From: a virus
Reading direction: 5' to 3' (one strand)
Virus record (IMG/VR): IMGVR_UViG_3300035670_000338
Location: 1 to 48,303 of that record
Length of the DNA: 48,303 nt
Under the pieces are notes generated by a model. It did no database searches and was not told the DNA's origin. It worked only from the letters and a program-made list of their open reading frames with translations. Made by a program: the position numbers and the translations under genes. Positions 1-8,354 of this stretch are shown here, piece by piece. Numbering within the stretch: position 1 is the first letter of the stretch; every line of letters begins with the position of its first letter.

Positions 1-11
1 GACGAGATCGT

Positions 12-548
12 CTAGGACTCCTTCGTAGGGTCCACCGTATCAACTGTGTCTGAGTAGCCAGCAGCGTCAAGAATTGCAAGAGCAGCAGCCTCGATGTGCG
101 GGTCAACACCAAAGAATACTTTTACGCAATCCGGCAGCGGTTTTGTAGTATCCGTCATTGCAAGAATTGTTGGAGATGCGAAAGTTAGCTCGTAGCCATC
201 GTCATCAAACACCTCTTCGCCATCTATGCAAATTCCAACTGTTGTATGGCCAATTACGGAACAAGCAAACTTTGTGGCATCCATGCCATTTCTGGTGTCT
301 TCACCAGCTTGCTTACGCCAGTTGCGCATTTGATTCTGCGTAATATTTGGGCTGACCTTGATGGTTACGCCAGGGCGTTCTGGAACCTCAATATAGACAG
401 GGAGGCGTTCTACCTTCTTCTTAATCGCACTAGTCAGCTTTTGTAACGGAGTCTCCTCTACGGGAGTTGCTGACTTTGTCGACGGAAGTGAAGGTTTTGC
501 CTTTTGCGCTTGACCTTCTGTCGTAAATAGTTCTGTATTTTCGCTCAT
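12..548 (-). CDS. Probable tail assembly chaperone-like protein
   Basis: A 178-residue protein encoded directly downstream of the tail tube gene, the position where tailed phages usually place the tail assembly chaperone that binds the tape measure protein. The first 45 residues are low-complexity and rich in Thr, Pro and Lys. A conserved-looking core follows (around residues 55-130: RPGVTIKVSPNITQNQMRNW, then an ATKFACSVIG segment), and the tail is acidic. No clear Shine-Dalgarno precedes the ATG. Such genes are often extended by a programmed frameshift, but only 11 bases lie beyond the stop here, so that cannot be judged. The role rests on gene order and general composition, not on a recognised motif. 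An unrelated small virion protein is possible. Confidence 0.6.
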   Translation of the reverse strand: MSENTELFTTEGQAQKAKPSLPSTKSATPVEETPLQKLTSAIKKKVERLPVYIEVPERPGVTIKVSPNITQNQMRNWRKQAGEDTRNGMDATKFACSVIGHTTVGICIDGEEVFDDDGYELTFASPTILAMTDTTKPLPDCVKVFFGVDPHIEAAALAILDAAGYSDTVDTVDPTKES

Positions 549-604
549 AGAGAGAAAACTAGCACAGCAAAAATAGATGCTAGTGGAACTATTTATTTAA
601 TGAA

Positions 605-1069
605 TTAGGCGTTTTCTACGTCTGATATAGCGAAAGTCAAGGCGAACGTCGCTGGTGCACCAGAAGATGAATCACCATCTGGCTCTGTTATTCCAACAAG
701 CAAAGCGCGTGGGTACACGCGGTCAGTGCCCGGAACCTTGAGGTCGCAGTCATACGTCTCTACGGTGATGTCATAGTACGCACGACCAACTAGCGGACGC
801 AGGTCAGCAAGCTTTTTCGCTATACCCGAAGCCAAGTCTGAGTCATTTCTGTCATCGTCGTAGTGGGCTGTTAGCGTAATGTCGCCAATTTCCGAAGGTG
901 CACATATGACCGTCGGACGAAGCTTGCCACCCTCGTAAATTTTTTCTACGGAAGCTGTAATTTCTCCGCCCGATACCTGAGCGAACTTAAATCCAGTCCA
1001 CTTAGGATGCTTTAGAGGCTCAACGGGGACTACGCTACCGAGAACTTGTCTCTGAGATACTTTTGCCAT
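605..1069 (-). CDS. Contractile tail tube protein
   Basis: A 154-residue protein that should polymerise into the inner tube of the contractile tail, through which DNA passes. It follows the sheath gene by 14 bases on the same strand, the standard sheath-tube order in myoviruses. The length and mixed beta-type composition fit the T4 gp19/Hcp-like tube fold: short basic N-terminus, a VSGGEITASVEKIYEGG strand region, and a central strand-rich part ending in FALTFAISDVENA. A strong Shine-Dalgarno (GGAGGAATGACC) lies just before the ATG. I see no catalytic motif and none is expected. The call rests on size, composition and position, and is fairly secure because the neighbouring sheath is clear. 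Confidence 0.83.
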   Translation of the reverse strand: MAKVSQRQVLGSVVPVEPLKHPKWTGFKFAQVSGGEITASVEKIYEGGKLRPTVICAPSEIGDITLTAHYDDDRNDSDLASGIAKKLADLRPLVGRAYYDITVETYDCDLKVPGTDRVYPRALLVGITEPDGDSSSGAPATFALTFAISDVENA

Positions 1070-1083
1070 TGGTCATTCCTCCG

Positions 1084-2592
1084 TTATTGAACGACTGTTG
1101 CTGTTAGGTTTGACTTGACGATTTCGACTTCAATCTTGTCGCCAACGCCGCTTGTTCTGATGCCAACCTTGGCCTTAACTGTGCCACCAGCAAGCTGCGA
1201 TACAGGGTTTAGGGCAGCGTCGCATCTAACCGTAAATCCTGAGTCGATCTTCTTGCCATTTGCATCGAATGCTTGGAATAGGGCACCAGAGTCACGTAGT
1301 GGAGCAAGTACAGCTATCAAGCGTGATGTAATTGCTGCAAATATAGTGTCGCGGCCATCGATTGGGCTGAACACAAGGTCCTCGAGGGTTCTTCTTGAGT
1401 CGACCACGACCGTGTTGACAATGTCCTGGGTTGTGATGTATCTGAAGTTATCCTCGTCTGTCGATAGCGAACGAGCGCCATACACTCTGACAGAGTTTTG
1501 AATAATTCTGATTGCATTTACACCAGCATCATCCAGGGCATCGCCATCGGTCTTGTTGATGTCGGTAGCAACGCCAGTGGCAAACTGAGCTACAGAAATT
1601 AGGCCAGCAGCAGCTATGTGCGGACCAGTTTGGTTATGGCCAAGTGCTCGCTTACCAGCGACATATCCAGTCGGTGGAATTCTGCGTGTAACACCAGCTA
1701 CGTCTGTCGGCACATCGATCCATGGGTGATAGAGCGCCGCGTGTTCTGCATGCTCTACAGCCTGAAGGTCAACGGCCTTTGCTATTGCATCAGCATTTGT
1801 TTCAGCATTACCAGCATGAAGAATTGCGATTCTGTTGTACTCATTTGCATGAGCTATGAGAGCTTCTGATATTGGGAAAGAACCAGCAGATGCTGTATTT
1901 TCCGTTCCGTCGACTATTGCAACAGCGCCAGATCCAAGGGCATCATTGAAGAGGTCAAGACCATCTATTAGCTCTGTATCGCCAACATTAGTTCTGTCAT
2001 CATCTCCAGCTGATAGTTCAGATGGGTCACTTGTAGTGCCAAGAGTTGCCGGTATTGAAGTTTGACCGGAAGCAACAGTTGCAGTTACGTAACGTGTTGC
2101 TATTGTGCTTGTATTAATTCGTCCGGCAGCTTGGGTAAGAGAAGTGCATGTACCAGTGCTGTATACGGAAACGCCATCGTAGTAGAGAGTAATTTTGAAA
2201 GTTGTGTTTGCAGTTGGGTGCGAAACAACAACACCTATATTTCCGCTCCAGCTTCCAGGGCCAGTTGCATCCAACGTGAGAACTGTTGTAGCAGATGCCG
2301 AGGCTATGCCAAGTAGGGCTTTTGTTCCACTTGTTGCGGCTGGTCCAACGACTCTTGATACATACGCCTGAGTTCCACCCTCTTCAAAGAATGTTTCTAG
2401 AGTTGGATGGAGGTATGAGTATGACTGGAACCCGCCGTACTTATACTCAAAGTCGGCAAGGCTTTCAACAAGGAGAGCCTCATCTGATGGGCCGCGCTCG
2501 GCCATGCCTACGACGAACAGTTGCGATGACTCGCGAACTGTTGCACTCGATGGCCCTGTTCTTACCGCTGTGGAGACAACTACGCCTGGCAT
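1084..2592 (-). CDS. Contractile tail sheath protein
   Basis: A 502-residue tail sheath subunit, the protein that contracts to drive the tube through the host envelope. The N-terminus (MPGVVVSTAVRTGPSS) and the following ESSQLFVVGMAERGP and TFFEEGGTQAYVSRVVG segments are typical of phage sheath proteins. The C-terminal part (residues about 370-500) has the usual conserved core with VRVYGARSLS, NTVVVDSRRTLEDLVF and a terminal strand region. The variable, Thr/Ser-rich section around residues 105-225 is the normal surface insertion region. An AGGAAGG ribosome binding site lies 5 bases from the ATG. The gene defines the phage as a myovirus. It is the first of three tail genes (sheath, tube, chaperone-like) read leftward. 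Confidence 0.92.
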   Translation of the reverse strand: MPGVVVSTAVRTGPSSATVRESSQLFVVGMAERGPSDEALLVESLADFEYKYGGFQSYSYLHPTLETFFEEGGTQAYVSRVVGPAATSGTKALLGIASASATTVLTLDATGPGSWSGNIGVVVSHPTANTTFKITLYYDGVSVYSTGTCTSLTQAAGRINTSTIATRYVTATVASGQTSIPATLGTTSDPSELSAGDDDRTNVGDTELIDGLDLFNDALGSGAVAIVDGTENTASAGSFPISEALIAHANEYNRIAILHAGNAETNADAIAKAVDLQAVEHAEHAALYHPWIDVPTDVAGVTRRIPPTGYVAGKRALGHNQTGPHIAAAGLISVAQFATGVATDINKTDGDALDDAGVNAIRIIQNSVRVYGARSLSTDEDNFRYITTQDIVNTVVVDSRRTLEDLVFSPIDGRDTIFAAITSRLIAVLAPLRDSGALFQAFDANGKKIDSGFTVRCDAALNPVSQLAGGTVKAKVGIRTSGVGDKIEVEIVKSNLTATVVQ

Positions 2593-2644
2593 AAGACCTT
2601 CCTATAAATCATGTCGAGGGATATTCTCCCGCCCAACTTTTAAT

Positions 2645-2683
2645 ATTGTACAGATGTTTGAGGTTTATCTAATGCAACTGTAC
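2645..2683 (-). promoter_or_regulatory. Possible sheath-gene promoter with inverted repeat
   Basis: The 113-base gap before the sheath gene holds TACAAT (minus strand, 2650-2645), one mismatch from the -10 consensus and 53 bases from the sheath ATG. I see no good -35 at standard spacing. GTACAG (2648-2653) and CTGTAC (2678-2683) form a 6-bp inverted repeat overlapping the -10. This could be an operator or a weak hairpin. It would let sheath and tube be transcribed more strongly than the upstream neck genes, which is an inference. Confidence 0.25.
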
Positions 2684-2705
2684 GAAAGAATGATTCAACT
2701 AAATT

Positions 2706-3374
2706 TCAATTGACGATAATTTCAGCATTTGTAACGCTTCCGGATACATTCAAAGATGCACTAAGGCCGAATGGCTGAACATCAACCTGTATCTCGGAGA
2801 CTTCACCTATTGGCTTGCGTGAAACTATTTCATCAATTTCGAGTGTGTAGCCAAGGTATGAACCAGCCATCATTCGGTCACCTTTTAGGAGCGTTACGTC
2901 AGAAAACTCCTCCCGTAACGACCCCTCGTCAATCATTACACGAAAAGAATCTCTCCCCAATCCGGAAGCAGCAGCAGAGTCATAGACCTTAAGGCATGGA
3001 TAGTCGAGAACGGCTGAACGTAGAACCGTTGTCAGCCTGTCTCTCATTTCTGTAACTTCTTCCGAACCTTCTGTTCTTACCCATATGTATGTGCGCATCT
3101 GGTAGGCGACCCTGTACAAGGGATCTGGCCCTGCAAAGCCAATGCGATTAAAAGAGCCAGTCGATATCGCAACTGTTATTACGGTCGGCCATTCGTCTAT
3201 GGCTAGTGGCTCATAAGCAATAAATTGAGACGGTGTTGGCAAAGTTATATCGTCTACGTTCCATGCATTTCTGTAATCAATTATTCGAACTGGAACATCT
3301 TGCTTTAAGTAATCGTTAACATACTTCTTAGCGAATTGCGCGCCATGCATCAATGAATAATTTGGTGTAGCCAT
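2706..3374 (-). CDS. Probable tail terminator / neck protein
   Basis: A 222-residue protein between the virion-morphogenesis-type gene and the tail sheath. In myoviruses this slot usually holds the tail terminator that caps the tail before it joins the head. The sequence is strand-rich, with a central segment resembling the small alpha/beta terminator fold: VAYQMRTYIWVRTEG, then MRDRLTTVLRSAVLDYPCL. The C-terminal 70 residues (PIGEVSEIQVDVQPF and beyond) look like an added beta domain. Its ATG overlaps the stop of no other gene, but its end abuts a 113-base leader before the sheath. The function is inferred from order and size. It could be another neck component. Confidence 0.58.
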   Translation of the reverse strand: MATPNYSLMHGAQFAKKYVNDYLKQDVPVRIIDYRNAWNVDDITLPTPSQFIAYEPLAIDEWPTVITVAISTGSFNRIGFAGPDPLYRVAYQMRTYIWVRTEGSEEVTEMRDRLTTVLRSAVLDYPCLKVYDSAAASGLGRDSFRVMIDEGSLREEFSDVTLLKGDRMMAGSYLGYTLEIDEIVSRKPIGEVSEIQVDVQPFGLSASLNVSGSVTNAEIIVN

Positions 3375-3826
3375 TATATTTTGCCTCTAATAACATACTT
3401 TCTTGATTTTCTGCTTAGGTCACTAGCAAAGCCGCGAGGCTCAAAAATGATTTTTCTCTGCGGCATCTTTGTTGTGCCGTATTGATGAAATTGCGCATAC
3501 TCAACATCGGTGCCAAATGTTGCTTCAAGTTTGTCAATTTTATTTACGGCAGCCTTGTCAAGGGAGCGAAGACTATTAAATAACTTTCCATCGAATATAA
3601 GTATTGGAGCCATTGGCCTTCTCACGCTTTTCCATGCCGCATATCCAGCATCGAGTGGAGCCCATCCACCAACAAGTGATCCGCCGGTAAGAAAGTTTTC
3701 TGAAAATGATTTTTCTAGCTCACGTTTTGCATGTTTCCAAACAGGCCTAAAATCTCTCATTCTTTCGCGGATATCTTCAAGAAGTTCTTCCGCGTCATCA
3801 GAATCAACGTCTGCTGTAACTCTCAT
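3374..3826 (-). CDS. Phage virion morphogenesis / tail completion-type protein
   Basis: A 150-residue basic protein resembling the phage virion morphogenesis family (Mu gpG / P2 gpS type), which completes the neck or tail top before head-tail joining. Supporting features are the N-terminal helix with RERMRDFRPVWKHAKRELEK, the WAPLDAGYAAWKS segment with invariant-looking W, L and Y, the ILIFDGKLFNSL motif, and YAQFHQYGTTKMPQRKIIF near the C-terminus. The YAxFHQYGT...MPxR pattern is a hallmark of this family. The stop and the next gene's start share one base at 3374, indicating translational coupling. The start is ATG. This is one of the better supported neck assignments in the window. Confidence 0.75.
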   Translation of the reverse strand: MRVTADVDSDDAEELLEDIRERMRDFRPVWKHAKRELEKSFSENFLTGGSLVGGWAPLDAGYAAWKSVRRPMAPILIFDGKLFNSLRSLDKAAVNKIDKLEATFGTDVEYAQFHQYGTTKMPQRKIIFEPRGFASDLSRKSRKYVIRGKI

Positions 3827-3828
3827 TT

Positions 3829-4476
3829 TTAGGCAATTCTGCTTCTCTTATATTTTCTTACACTCGCTAGCTCTGTATCTAAAAATCCAGTAACAAGCGG
3901 ACCAACATTTCTTGGGTTTAAATCTTTTACGCCAACAACATCATCGTGCATATTTTGCATTTCTCGCGATGCTGCACGAAGAATCATAATTTTGAAAAGC
4001 GGAATAGAGGAACCGTCAAGCCCTGCCGTGTACGTGACAGTAACCAAGTCATTTTCGTAGCCATAGAAGTACTCGATTCCATATCTGTGAACTACATAGT
4101 CGTCATCTGCAGTTAAAGTTCTGACTGTCCCATTCAATGGCTGCACAGTTACTGTGCTTACACTTGCCACAGGTGAATTTCTCAAGTAGATCATGTGCGG
4201 CGGTTCTGCATAGATCATGTTGTCTACTGGGTTTGAAGTAGAAAATGAGTCGTTGTAGTAAGTGTTATCTATGCTCAAAAATGTTCCCATCGGAACGCCA
4301 TGCTGGTTTGATGGGAGCCTGTACTCTTCTGTAAATTCCTCAACCTCAACTGGTCTTCTGAGAAATGCTTCTAGTTCCCCCTGAAGGCCTGCAAGCACAA
4401 ATTCAGCAGCATCCTGCTGACGCAAGGAAAACTTAACGTCCATGTAGGTTGTCAGATCATTTACGGTGACTATCAT
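3829..4476 (-). CDS. Probable head-completion / head-tail connector protein
   Basis: A 215-residue protein starting the neck series (connector, morphogenesis protein, terminator). The N-terminus (MIVTVNDLTTYMDVKFSLRQ, then AAEFVLAGLQGELEAFLRRP) is a helical segment like that of phage head-tail connector adaptors of the HK97 gp6 type. Those commonly begin with a short VTVxDLxxYM stretch and an LxGLQxELEAxLxRP helix. A beta-rich part follows (TVTVQPLNG, DYVVHRYGIEYFYGYENDLVTVTY), and the C-terminal helix includes ILRAASREMQNMHDDVVG. In the virion it would sit below the portal ring. The assignment is from motif resemblance and order. The portal itself is encoded far away at 14448 on the other strand, which is unusual. 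Confidence 0.62.
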   Translation of the reverse strand: MIVTVNDLTTYMDVKFSLRQQDAAEFVLAGLQGELEAFLRRPVEVEEFTEEYRLPSNQHGVPMGTFLSIDNTYYNDSFSTSNPVDNMIYAEPPHMIYLRNSPVASVSTVTVQPLNGTVRTLTADDDYVVHRYGIEYFYGYENDLVTVTYTAGLDGSSIPLFKIMILRAASREMQNMHDDVVGVKDLNPRNVGPLVTGFLDTELASVRKYKRSRIA

Positions 4477-4505
4477 TTGTCACTCCATACTAAAAAGCAT
4501 AAATT

Positions 4506-5162
4506 TTATTGTGCTCTTTTTGCTTTTGAGCTTCTTTTTCTAGCCGCATCTCTTTCGCGCTTTGCTTGTGCACGATTTGCCGCCCCAGCTCCCCTGGCTG
4601 TCGCTACATCTTTGTATGGAAGTTCTCTTGGCTGACCTCTTTTACTTGGGGTGTTTGCTTCTTCTATAACGCGCCTACTCCCCTGTGCTTTCTGGGCAGC
4701 TCTACCGCGAGCCATTCTTGGACTTACTTGACGACCAGCACGTTCAGCAAGTCTCATATTTCCTGGCATATAGCGTGTTGGAGATTTTGGATCATTAGGA
4801 TCAAATGCCTGCATGCCACCAACTACACCACGGGCTTCAAGTCTCTTATAGGCAGCATGTGCTGCTTTAGATAACGGTCCCTTGACCGGAACAGTTCCAT
4901 TTAGGCCAGCAGCCTGCCTGCCTTCTGACGTATATGTTCCAGTTGGAGATGCTCCAGATTCATTTGCAAACATCCGTAGCGTTCTCATATTCCCGAACAC
5001 AGCTCTCACTGTCTCTAGTGAGTTCAGGGCAATTTCACGAGCGCGCGCTCTGTCTTCTGGACTTAAATCAGCATTACGCGATCTATCTAGATTTTCAGTA
5101 ATTAAACGTTGAAGCTGTGCCGCATCATCTGTTATATCTCGTCCGTATCTGAGACCAGGCAT
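4506..5162 (-). CDS. Hypothetical basic protein, first gene of head-tail block
   Basis: A 218-residue protein that I do not recognise. The first 60 residues are mostly helical (DITDDAAQLQRLITENLDRS, then PEDRARAREIALNSLE). The middle contains a TSEGRQAAGLNG region, and the last 70 residues are strongly basic and Ala/Arg/Lys-rich, ending RKRSSKAKRAQ. That tail suggests nucleic-acid contact or an internal virion location. It is the first gene after a probable extended -10 promoter at 5195-5203 and precedes the connector, so it is probably a virion or assembly protein. No catalytic motif or membrane segment is visible. Confidence 0.62.
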   Translation of the reverse strand: MPGLRYGRDITDDAAQLQRLITENLDRSRNADLSPEDRARAREIALNSLETVRAVFGNMRTLRMFANESGASPTGTYTSEGRQAAGLNGTVPVKGPLSKAAHAAYKRLEARGVVGGMQAFDPNDPKSPTRYMPGNMRLAERAGRQVSPRMARGRAAQKAQGSRRVIEEANTPSKRGQPRELPYKDVATARGAGAANRAQAKRERDAARKRSSKAKRAQ

Positions 5163-5194
5163 GAGAACTCGCTTTCTAGAAAACTATAAAGCGA

Positions 5195-5203
5195 ATTATA
5201 GCA
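5195..5203 (-). promoter_or_regulatory. Extended -10 promoter for the neck-tail block
   Basis: On the minus strand the sequence reads TGCTATAAT (5203 to 5195). This is a perfect -10 hexamer with the TGn extension that removes the need for a strong -35. It lies 33 bases before the ATG of the first structural gene (5162) in the 60-base gap after the ParB-like gene. No clear -35 was found. The position would separate head-tail transcription from the upstream ParB/PAPS-reductase genes. Confidence 0.45.
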
Positions 5204-5222
5204 GGACACTAAATATTATTAT

Positions 5223-5783
5223 TCATCTATCAGCATTCGGCGGTCTTTCGATGACTGGACCGCTATCCAAAGTTCCTGGTGGAGCTTCAACTGGAACCCA
5301 TGCTCGAGAGTACTTATGGTCTTGAATATTTCTACTTTTTATAAGTGAGCCGTCCAGCATTAAAGAAAGCTCATCTGCCTTCATGCACAGCAGGGATTCA
5401 AAATCTGATAAGTTGTATTTCCCAGACAGGCGCAGCTTTTTAATAATATTTGACATAGGTTTTGCAACTACGCTTCCTCGGCCACGGTTCAGGCGTAGAT
5501 GAAGCATCATTGCCTCTAGCGAGTCAACTTCATGCTCAATCACTGGTATGCCATCTTTTATCTTTTCTTTAATCTGCTTCACATTTGTTGCAATTAAGAA
5601 TCTTTCATTGCCGTCGATTATCTCGCCAGTAGATTTTCTGACATGAATCGGCTCTATAAAGCCGAATTGCCCAAGAGATGCAGATATTACGAGCATGTCA
5701 GGCCTGAGAACATGCGTCGCTCTCCACTTTGGTACAGATAATGAATCTGGATTTACGTATTTAATATTCAAATATTCCGTCAT
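5223..5783 (-). CDS. ParB/Srx-fold protein (second ParB-like copy)
   Basis: A 186-residue protein with a ParB-like nuclease/CTPase-fold N-terminus. A leading strand (YVNPDSLSVPKW) is followed by a QFGFIEPIHVRK segment and the ParB box GEIIDGNERFLIA around residues 53-65. The C-terminal half (LHLRLNRGRGSVV) is unlike partition ParB, so a role in plasmid-type partition is unlikely. I chose the ATG at 5783, which is preceded by a purine-rich stretch (AAGAGAAGAAGAGC) and gives a 23-base overlap with the PAPS-reductase-like gene. The longer frame from 5837 would add 18 residues deep inside that gene. Tight coupling suggests a shared role with its neighbour, as in IbrB-IbrA pairs. Confidence 0.75.
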   Translation of the reverse strand: MTEYLNIKYVNPDSLSVPKWRATHVLRPDMLVISASLGQFGFIEPIHVRKSTGEIIDGNERFLIATNVKQIKEKIKDGIPVIEHEVDSLEAMMLHLRLNRGRGSVVAKPMSNIIKKLRLSGKYNLSDFESLLCMKADELSLMLDGSLIKSRNIQDHKYSRAWVPVEAPPGTLDSGPVIERPPNADR

Positions 5784-6906
5784 CGTTTTGCTCTTCTTCT
5801 CTTTGGCGTACTGTGTGCGCCCTTGTTTTGGGCCCAACTGGCGTTGGTGAGTTTACGTCAATGTCATTCAAGACAAGCATTCTTATGAGCCAACTCACTG
5901 GGTAAGCGCGTGGATCTTCAAAGTGCTTCTTCCTGAAGCGTGCAACGTATGCCTTTGCGTCTCTCTGTCTACGTTCGCCAATGAGATAGTCGTTAATAAA
6001 GTACGAAGCTCCGTCAAATCCATATGCTGAGTATGACTCTATTAATTTCTCAACATCGAATTCTTTCCACCATCTCTTCTGGGCGTCAATTTGAGGGAAG
6101 CACTCCCATAACCTGTCGTAAAATCCGGGCTCTGTCGCTATTACGTCACCAATTCTGCGTATTGCAATACTGTGAAGTGGTATTCCAACTCTCGTATTGC
6201 TTCCGGTTAGGGCAGCGAGGTCGTAATACTCACAGAATTCAGCTCCATGCTCTTCTGTGATGAATTTAAAGACATCGTTTGTATTCCAGTCATAAATAAT
6301 TTTAGCGAATTTTAATGGAATACCCTTTTTAAGTTTATACGGAGTGACGATATAGCTTTCATGCAACTTCTGTACACATGATCGATATCTAACCATCGAC
6401 TCGCTGGCCCTCACGCCAGTAACGAAAGCAACGTTCCCAAACTTTCCCTGCATTGTGTAGTAGTCAGTTTGTTCGGGAAGTGAAGTATCGTGCGTTAGCC
6501 CAAAACTCTCACCAGTTATTGCCCACGGCGGTATTTCCCTAACTAGCCGTCCTTGTTCTTTCCGAGCATTACTCCACAAGACTGTTGTTACTCTTGTTCC
6601 AAGAACCCAAATTTCAGCTGGGTATGGGAGGCAGTACCACTCCATATCTACCCAGTCATAGTTTCTGACTTTTTCTACATAGTCAATAACTGTTGGGCTA
6701 ACCATTTCTTCATCGCGGAAAATTACTTTTACTGGCCCAAGACCCCTTTCGTCATGTATCTCCTTCATCAGATACAGAACAGCCGTTGAGTCTTTTCCAC
6801 CAGAGAACTGAACACAGACAGTGTCAAACGTATCGTAGACATGACGAAGCCTCTCTCTAGCTGCATCGACGCAGCTCATATCGAGAAACATTCTTTGTCT
6901 AGTCAT
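5761..6906 (-). CDS. PAPS-reductase-family PP-loop protein (IbrA-like)
   Basis: A 381-residue member of the phosphoadenosine-phosphosulfate reductase / adenine-nucleotide alpha-hydrolase family. The PP-loop ATP-binding motif SGGKDS is at residues 35-40, after a VCVQF strand. A DWNTNDVFKFI segment near residue 205 matches the family's WxxxDVWxxI region. The long C-terminal part (KRWWKEF, then AYVARFRKKHFEDP) is typical of the larger IbrA/phage type rather than assimilatory CysH. It is flanked on both sides by ParB-like genes with overlapping ends (4 bases with the upstream one). Known relatives include IbrA, which works with ParB-like IbrB as a regulator, and DndC of DNA phosphorothioation. 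No other dnd genes are present. The substrate is unknown. Confidence 0.85.
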   Translation of the reverse strand: MTRQRMFLDMSCVDAARERLRHVYDTFDTVCVQFSGGKDSTAVLYLMKEIHDERGLGPVKVIFRDEEMVSPTVIDYVEKVRNYDWVDMEWYCLPYPAEIWVLGTRVTTVLWSNARKEQGRLVREIPPWAITGESFGLTHDTSLPEQTDYYTMQGKFGNVAFVTGVRASESMVRYRSCVQKLHESYIVTPYKLKKGIPLKFAKIIYDWNTNDVFKFITEEHGAEFCEYYDLAALTGSNTRVGIPLHSIAIRRIGDVIATEPGFYDRLWECFPQIDAQKRWWKEFDVEKLIESYSAYGFDGASYFINDYLIGERRQRDAKAYVARFRKKHFEDPRAYPVSWLIRMLVLNDIDVNSPTPVGPKTRAHTVRQREEEQNDDGIFEY

Positions 6907-7685
6907 ACTTCAGTGTGTGATTGAATGAAATTGATTAATCGTTCTGCGGTAGTAGACCCATCAGTAGCTGGGTCAGACTTGAGCCACTTGATGAAGTCAT
7001 ACCAAACTGTTTGTTGATCTGGACTGTCAAAAACAATTGTGTATTGGACAACAGCTCTTGGTGCAGAGCCAGTTATTGTTGAGCCTCTTATTGCAACGTC
7101 TTTTTGGTCAGCGGATGGATCTGCGACTATCCTTCTCTCACCGTCGCTGTTTTCAGCAACATGTAAAACCTGTCTTACTTCCTCTTTTGGCTCCGGAGGT
7201 GAGACTATTGATGGAGTTATATAAACTCCAGTTTCAGATAGGTCTGTGCTATTTCTATCTGTTTCGTACTCAATACCAGCTATGTCAAACTCGTCCCACC
7301 CAAGACCCTCCAGTAGGTCTGGGTATATGTCGGAAACTTCGACTATCAGACTTTCTAGCAATTCTGGCTCCGTATAGCCAAGTTCCATCGTTCTGTTATC
7401 GGCTATCGCATATGCGATTGCACGCTTATCATCAGCATCGAGGTAAACAACAGCTATTTTGTCCCAGCCAAGATTTGCTGCAGCCTGCAGCTGGTGGTTT
7501 CCTGCAATTACTGTTGCAGTTCCGTCATCATTCTTTTTTGCAACAATTGGCTTTACTTGTCCAAACTCTTGGTAGGAAGCCATAATTGCATCAACATCTC
7601 CTATTCGTGGATTTCCATCCAGAAGTTGAAGTGAGTCAATGTCTACTGCAAGTGCAAGTAGGGAGCTATGAATTCCGTTTGGCAT
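6903..7685 (-). CDS. ParB-like nuclease-domain protein (IbrB-like)
   Basis: A 260-residue protein with a clear ParB/Srx N-terminal domain. DIDSLQLLDGNPR is followed by MASYQEFGQVKPIVAKK, the ParB box IAGNHQLQAA (residues 60-69), and KRAIAYAIADNRTMEL. That last NRTxEL segment is typical of phage and DNA-methylation-associated ParB-like proteins. The C-terminal region (residues 130-260) includes a strand-rich part, AVVQYTIVFDSPDQQTVWYD, resembling a small added domain. It overlaps the PAPS-reductase-like gene by 4 bases and the preceding small gene by 20 bases, so the group is one operon. Phage proteins of this type may bind or nick DNA or bind CTP. Which applies here cannot be seen. Confidence 0.85.
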   Translation of the reverse strand: MPNGIHSSLLALAVDIDSLQLLDGNPRIGDVDAIMASYQEFGQVKPIVAKKNDDGTATVIAGNHQLQAAANLGWDKIAVVYLDADDKRAIAYAIADNRTMELGYTEPELLESLIVEVSDIYPDLLEGLGWDEFDIAGIEYETDRNSTDLSETGVYITPSIVSPPEPKEEVRQVLHVAENSDGERRIVADPSADQKDVAIRGSTITGSAPRAVVQYTIVFDSPDQQTVWYDFIKWLKSDPATDGSTTAERLINFIQSHTEV

Positions 7686-8001
7686 TACGCATTTCCTTGA
7701 CTTCGCGTGCTATTTCCTCGAATAGTGAATGAGATAGTGTGCAATTCCACAGAAGTGGAATGCTCGCATTGTGCTTTTTCTCCCAGTCAGCTCTGGCGTC
7801 ACACACTTCTAGGAACTCATCTATATTTTTGGGATTTGTATTCCACGGACACTCAGTAAACATCCCTATATTTTTTTTAGCTTGAACTTTTGCTTGCAAA
7901 TGTGCTTCTTCATGCATTCTCACATAGTCTTCAGAAAAACTACTCCAGGCACGGGTAAGCCTGCGGGGGAAGAGCGATATTCCATTTCGTCCTAGTCTCA
8001 T
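7666..8001 (-). CDS. Hypothetical protein, 111 residues
   Basis: I do not recognise this protein. It is basic at the N-terminus (MRLGRNGISLFPRRLTR), then mostly helical and charged, with a WNTNPKNIDEFLEVCDARAD segment and a C-terminal helix ending KEMRNAKRNS. No membrane segment, metal-binding cluster or nucleotide-binding loop is visible. The ATG overlaps the stop of the preceding gene in an ATGA arrangement, and its end overlaps the following ParB-like gene by 20 bases. This supports a real, translationally coupled gene rather than a chance frame. It is likely part of the recombination/modification cluster, but no function can be assigned. Confidence 0.58.
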   Translation of the reverse strand: MRLGRNGISLFPRRLTRAWSSFSEDYVRMHEEAHLQAKVQAKKNIGMFTECPWNTNPKNIDEFLEVCDARADWEKKHNASIPLLWNCTLSHSLFEEIAREVKEMRNAKRNS

Positions 8002-8354
8002 ACCTGAACCCTAACATTTGCATTGAGTGTTCTCATGGCATCTATGGCCGTCCTCAGTGATAGAAGCTTTTCTCTTTTTGTTTTTACCAATGCCTCTGCA
8101 ATTTTGTATTCATACACAAGGGTGTCTGTTTTGTAGTCAGCCCATGACTCTCTTTCCTTAATTGAACCCTTGGCGCTTAGGTATTCTTGGGCCCAAGTTC
8201 CCTTATAGAGAGCTTCTTTCTTTGCAAAATCTATAGATAAAGATTCAAATGCTTCCGTATGTTCTTCAAGCTCATCCAGCAGCCTTATTAACTCGTTTTC
8301 TATGTCAACCTGACTGATTGGGTTATTTCTAGAAAGCCCACTACTGTTTCTCAA
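7998..8354 (-). CDS. Hypothetical coiled-coil protein
   Basis: A 118-residue, mostly helical protein with likely coiled-coil character. Heptad-like leucine spacing is seen in IENELIRLLDELEEHTEAF and in the C-terminal KREKLLSLRTAIDAMRTL. It starts with TTG at 8354, inside a TTGA overlap with the stop of the RuvC-like gene, and a Shine-Dalgarno-like GAGG lies 6 bases upstream. Its stop overlaps the next gene's start (ATGA). The continuous overlaps make it a real member of the operon. No domain is recognised. It might be a partner of the resolvase or a small structural helper. Confidence 0.62.
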   Translation of the reverse strand: MRNSSGLSRNNPISQVDIENELIRLLDELEEHTEAFESLSIDFAKKEALYKGTWAQEYLSAKGSIKERESWADYKTDTLVYEYKIAEALVKTKREKLLSLRTAIDAMRTLNANVRVQV

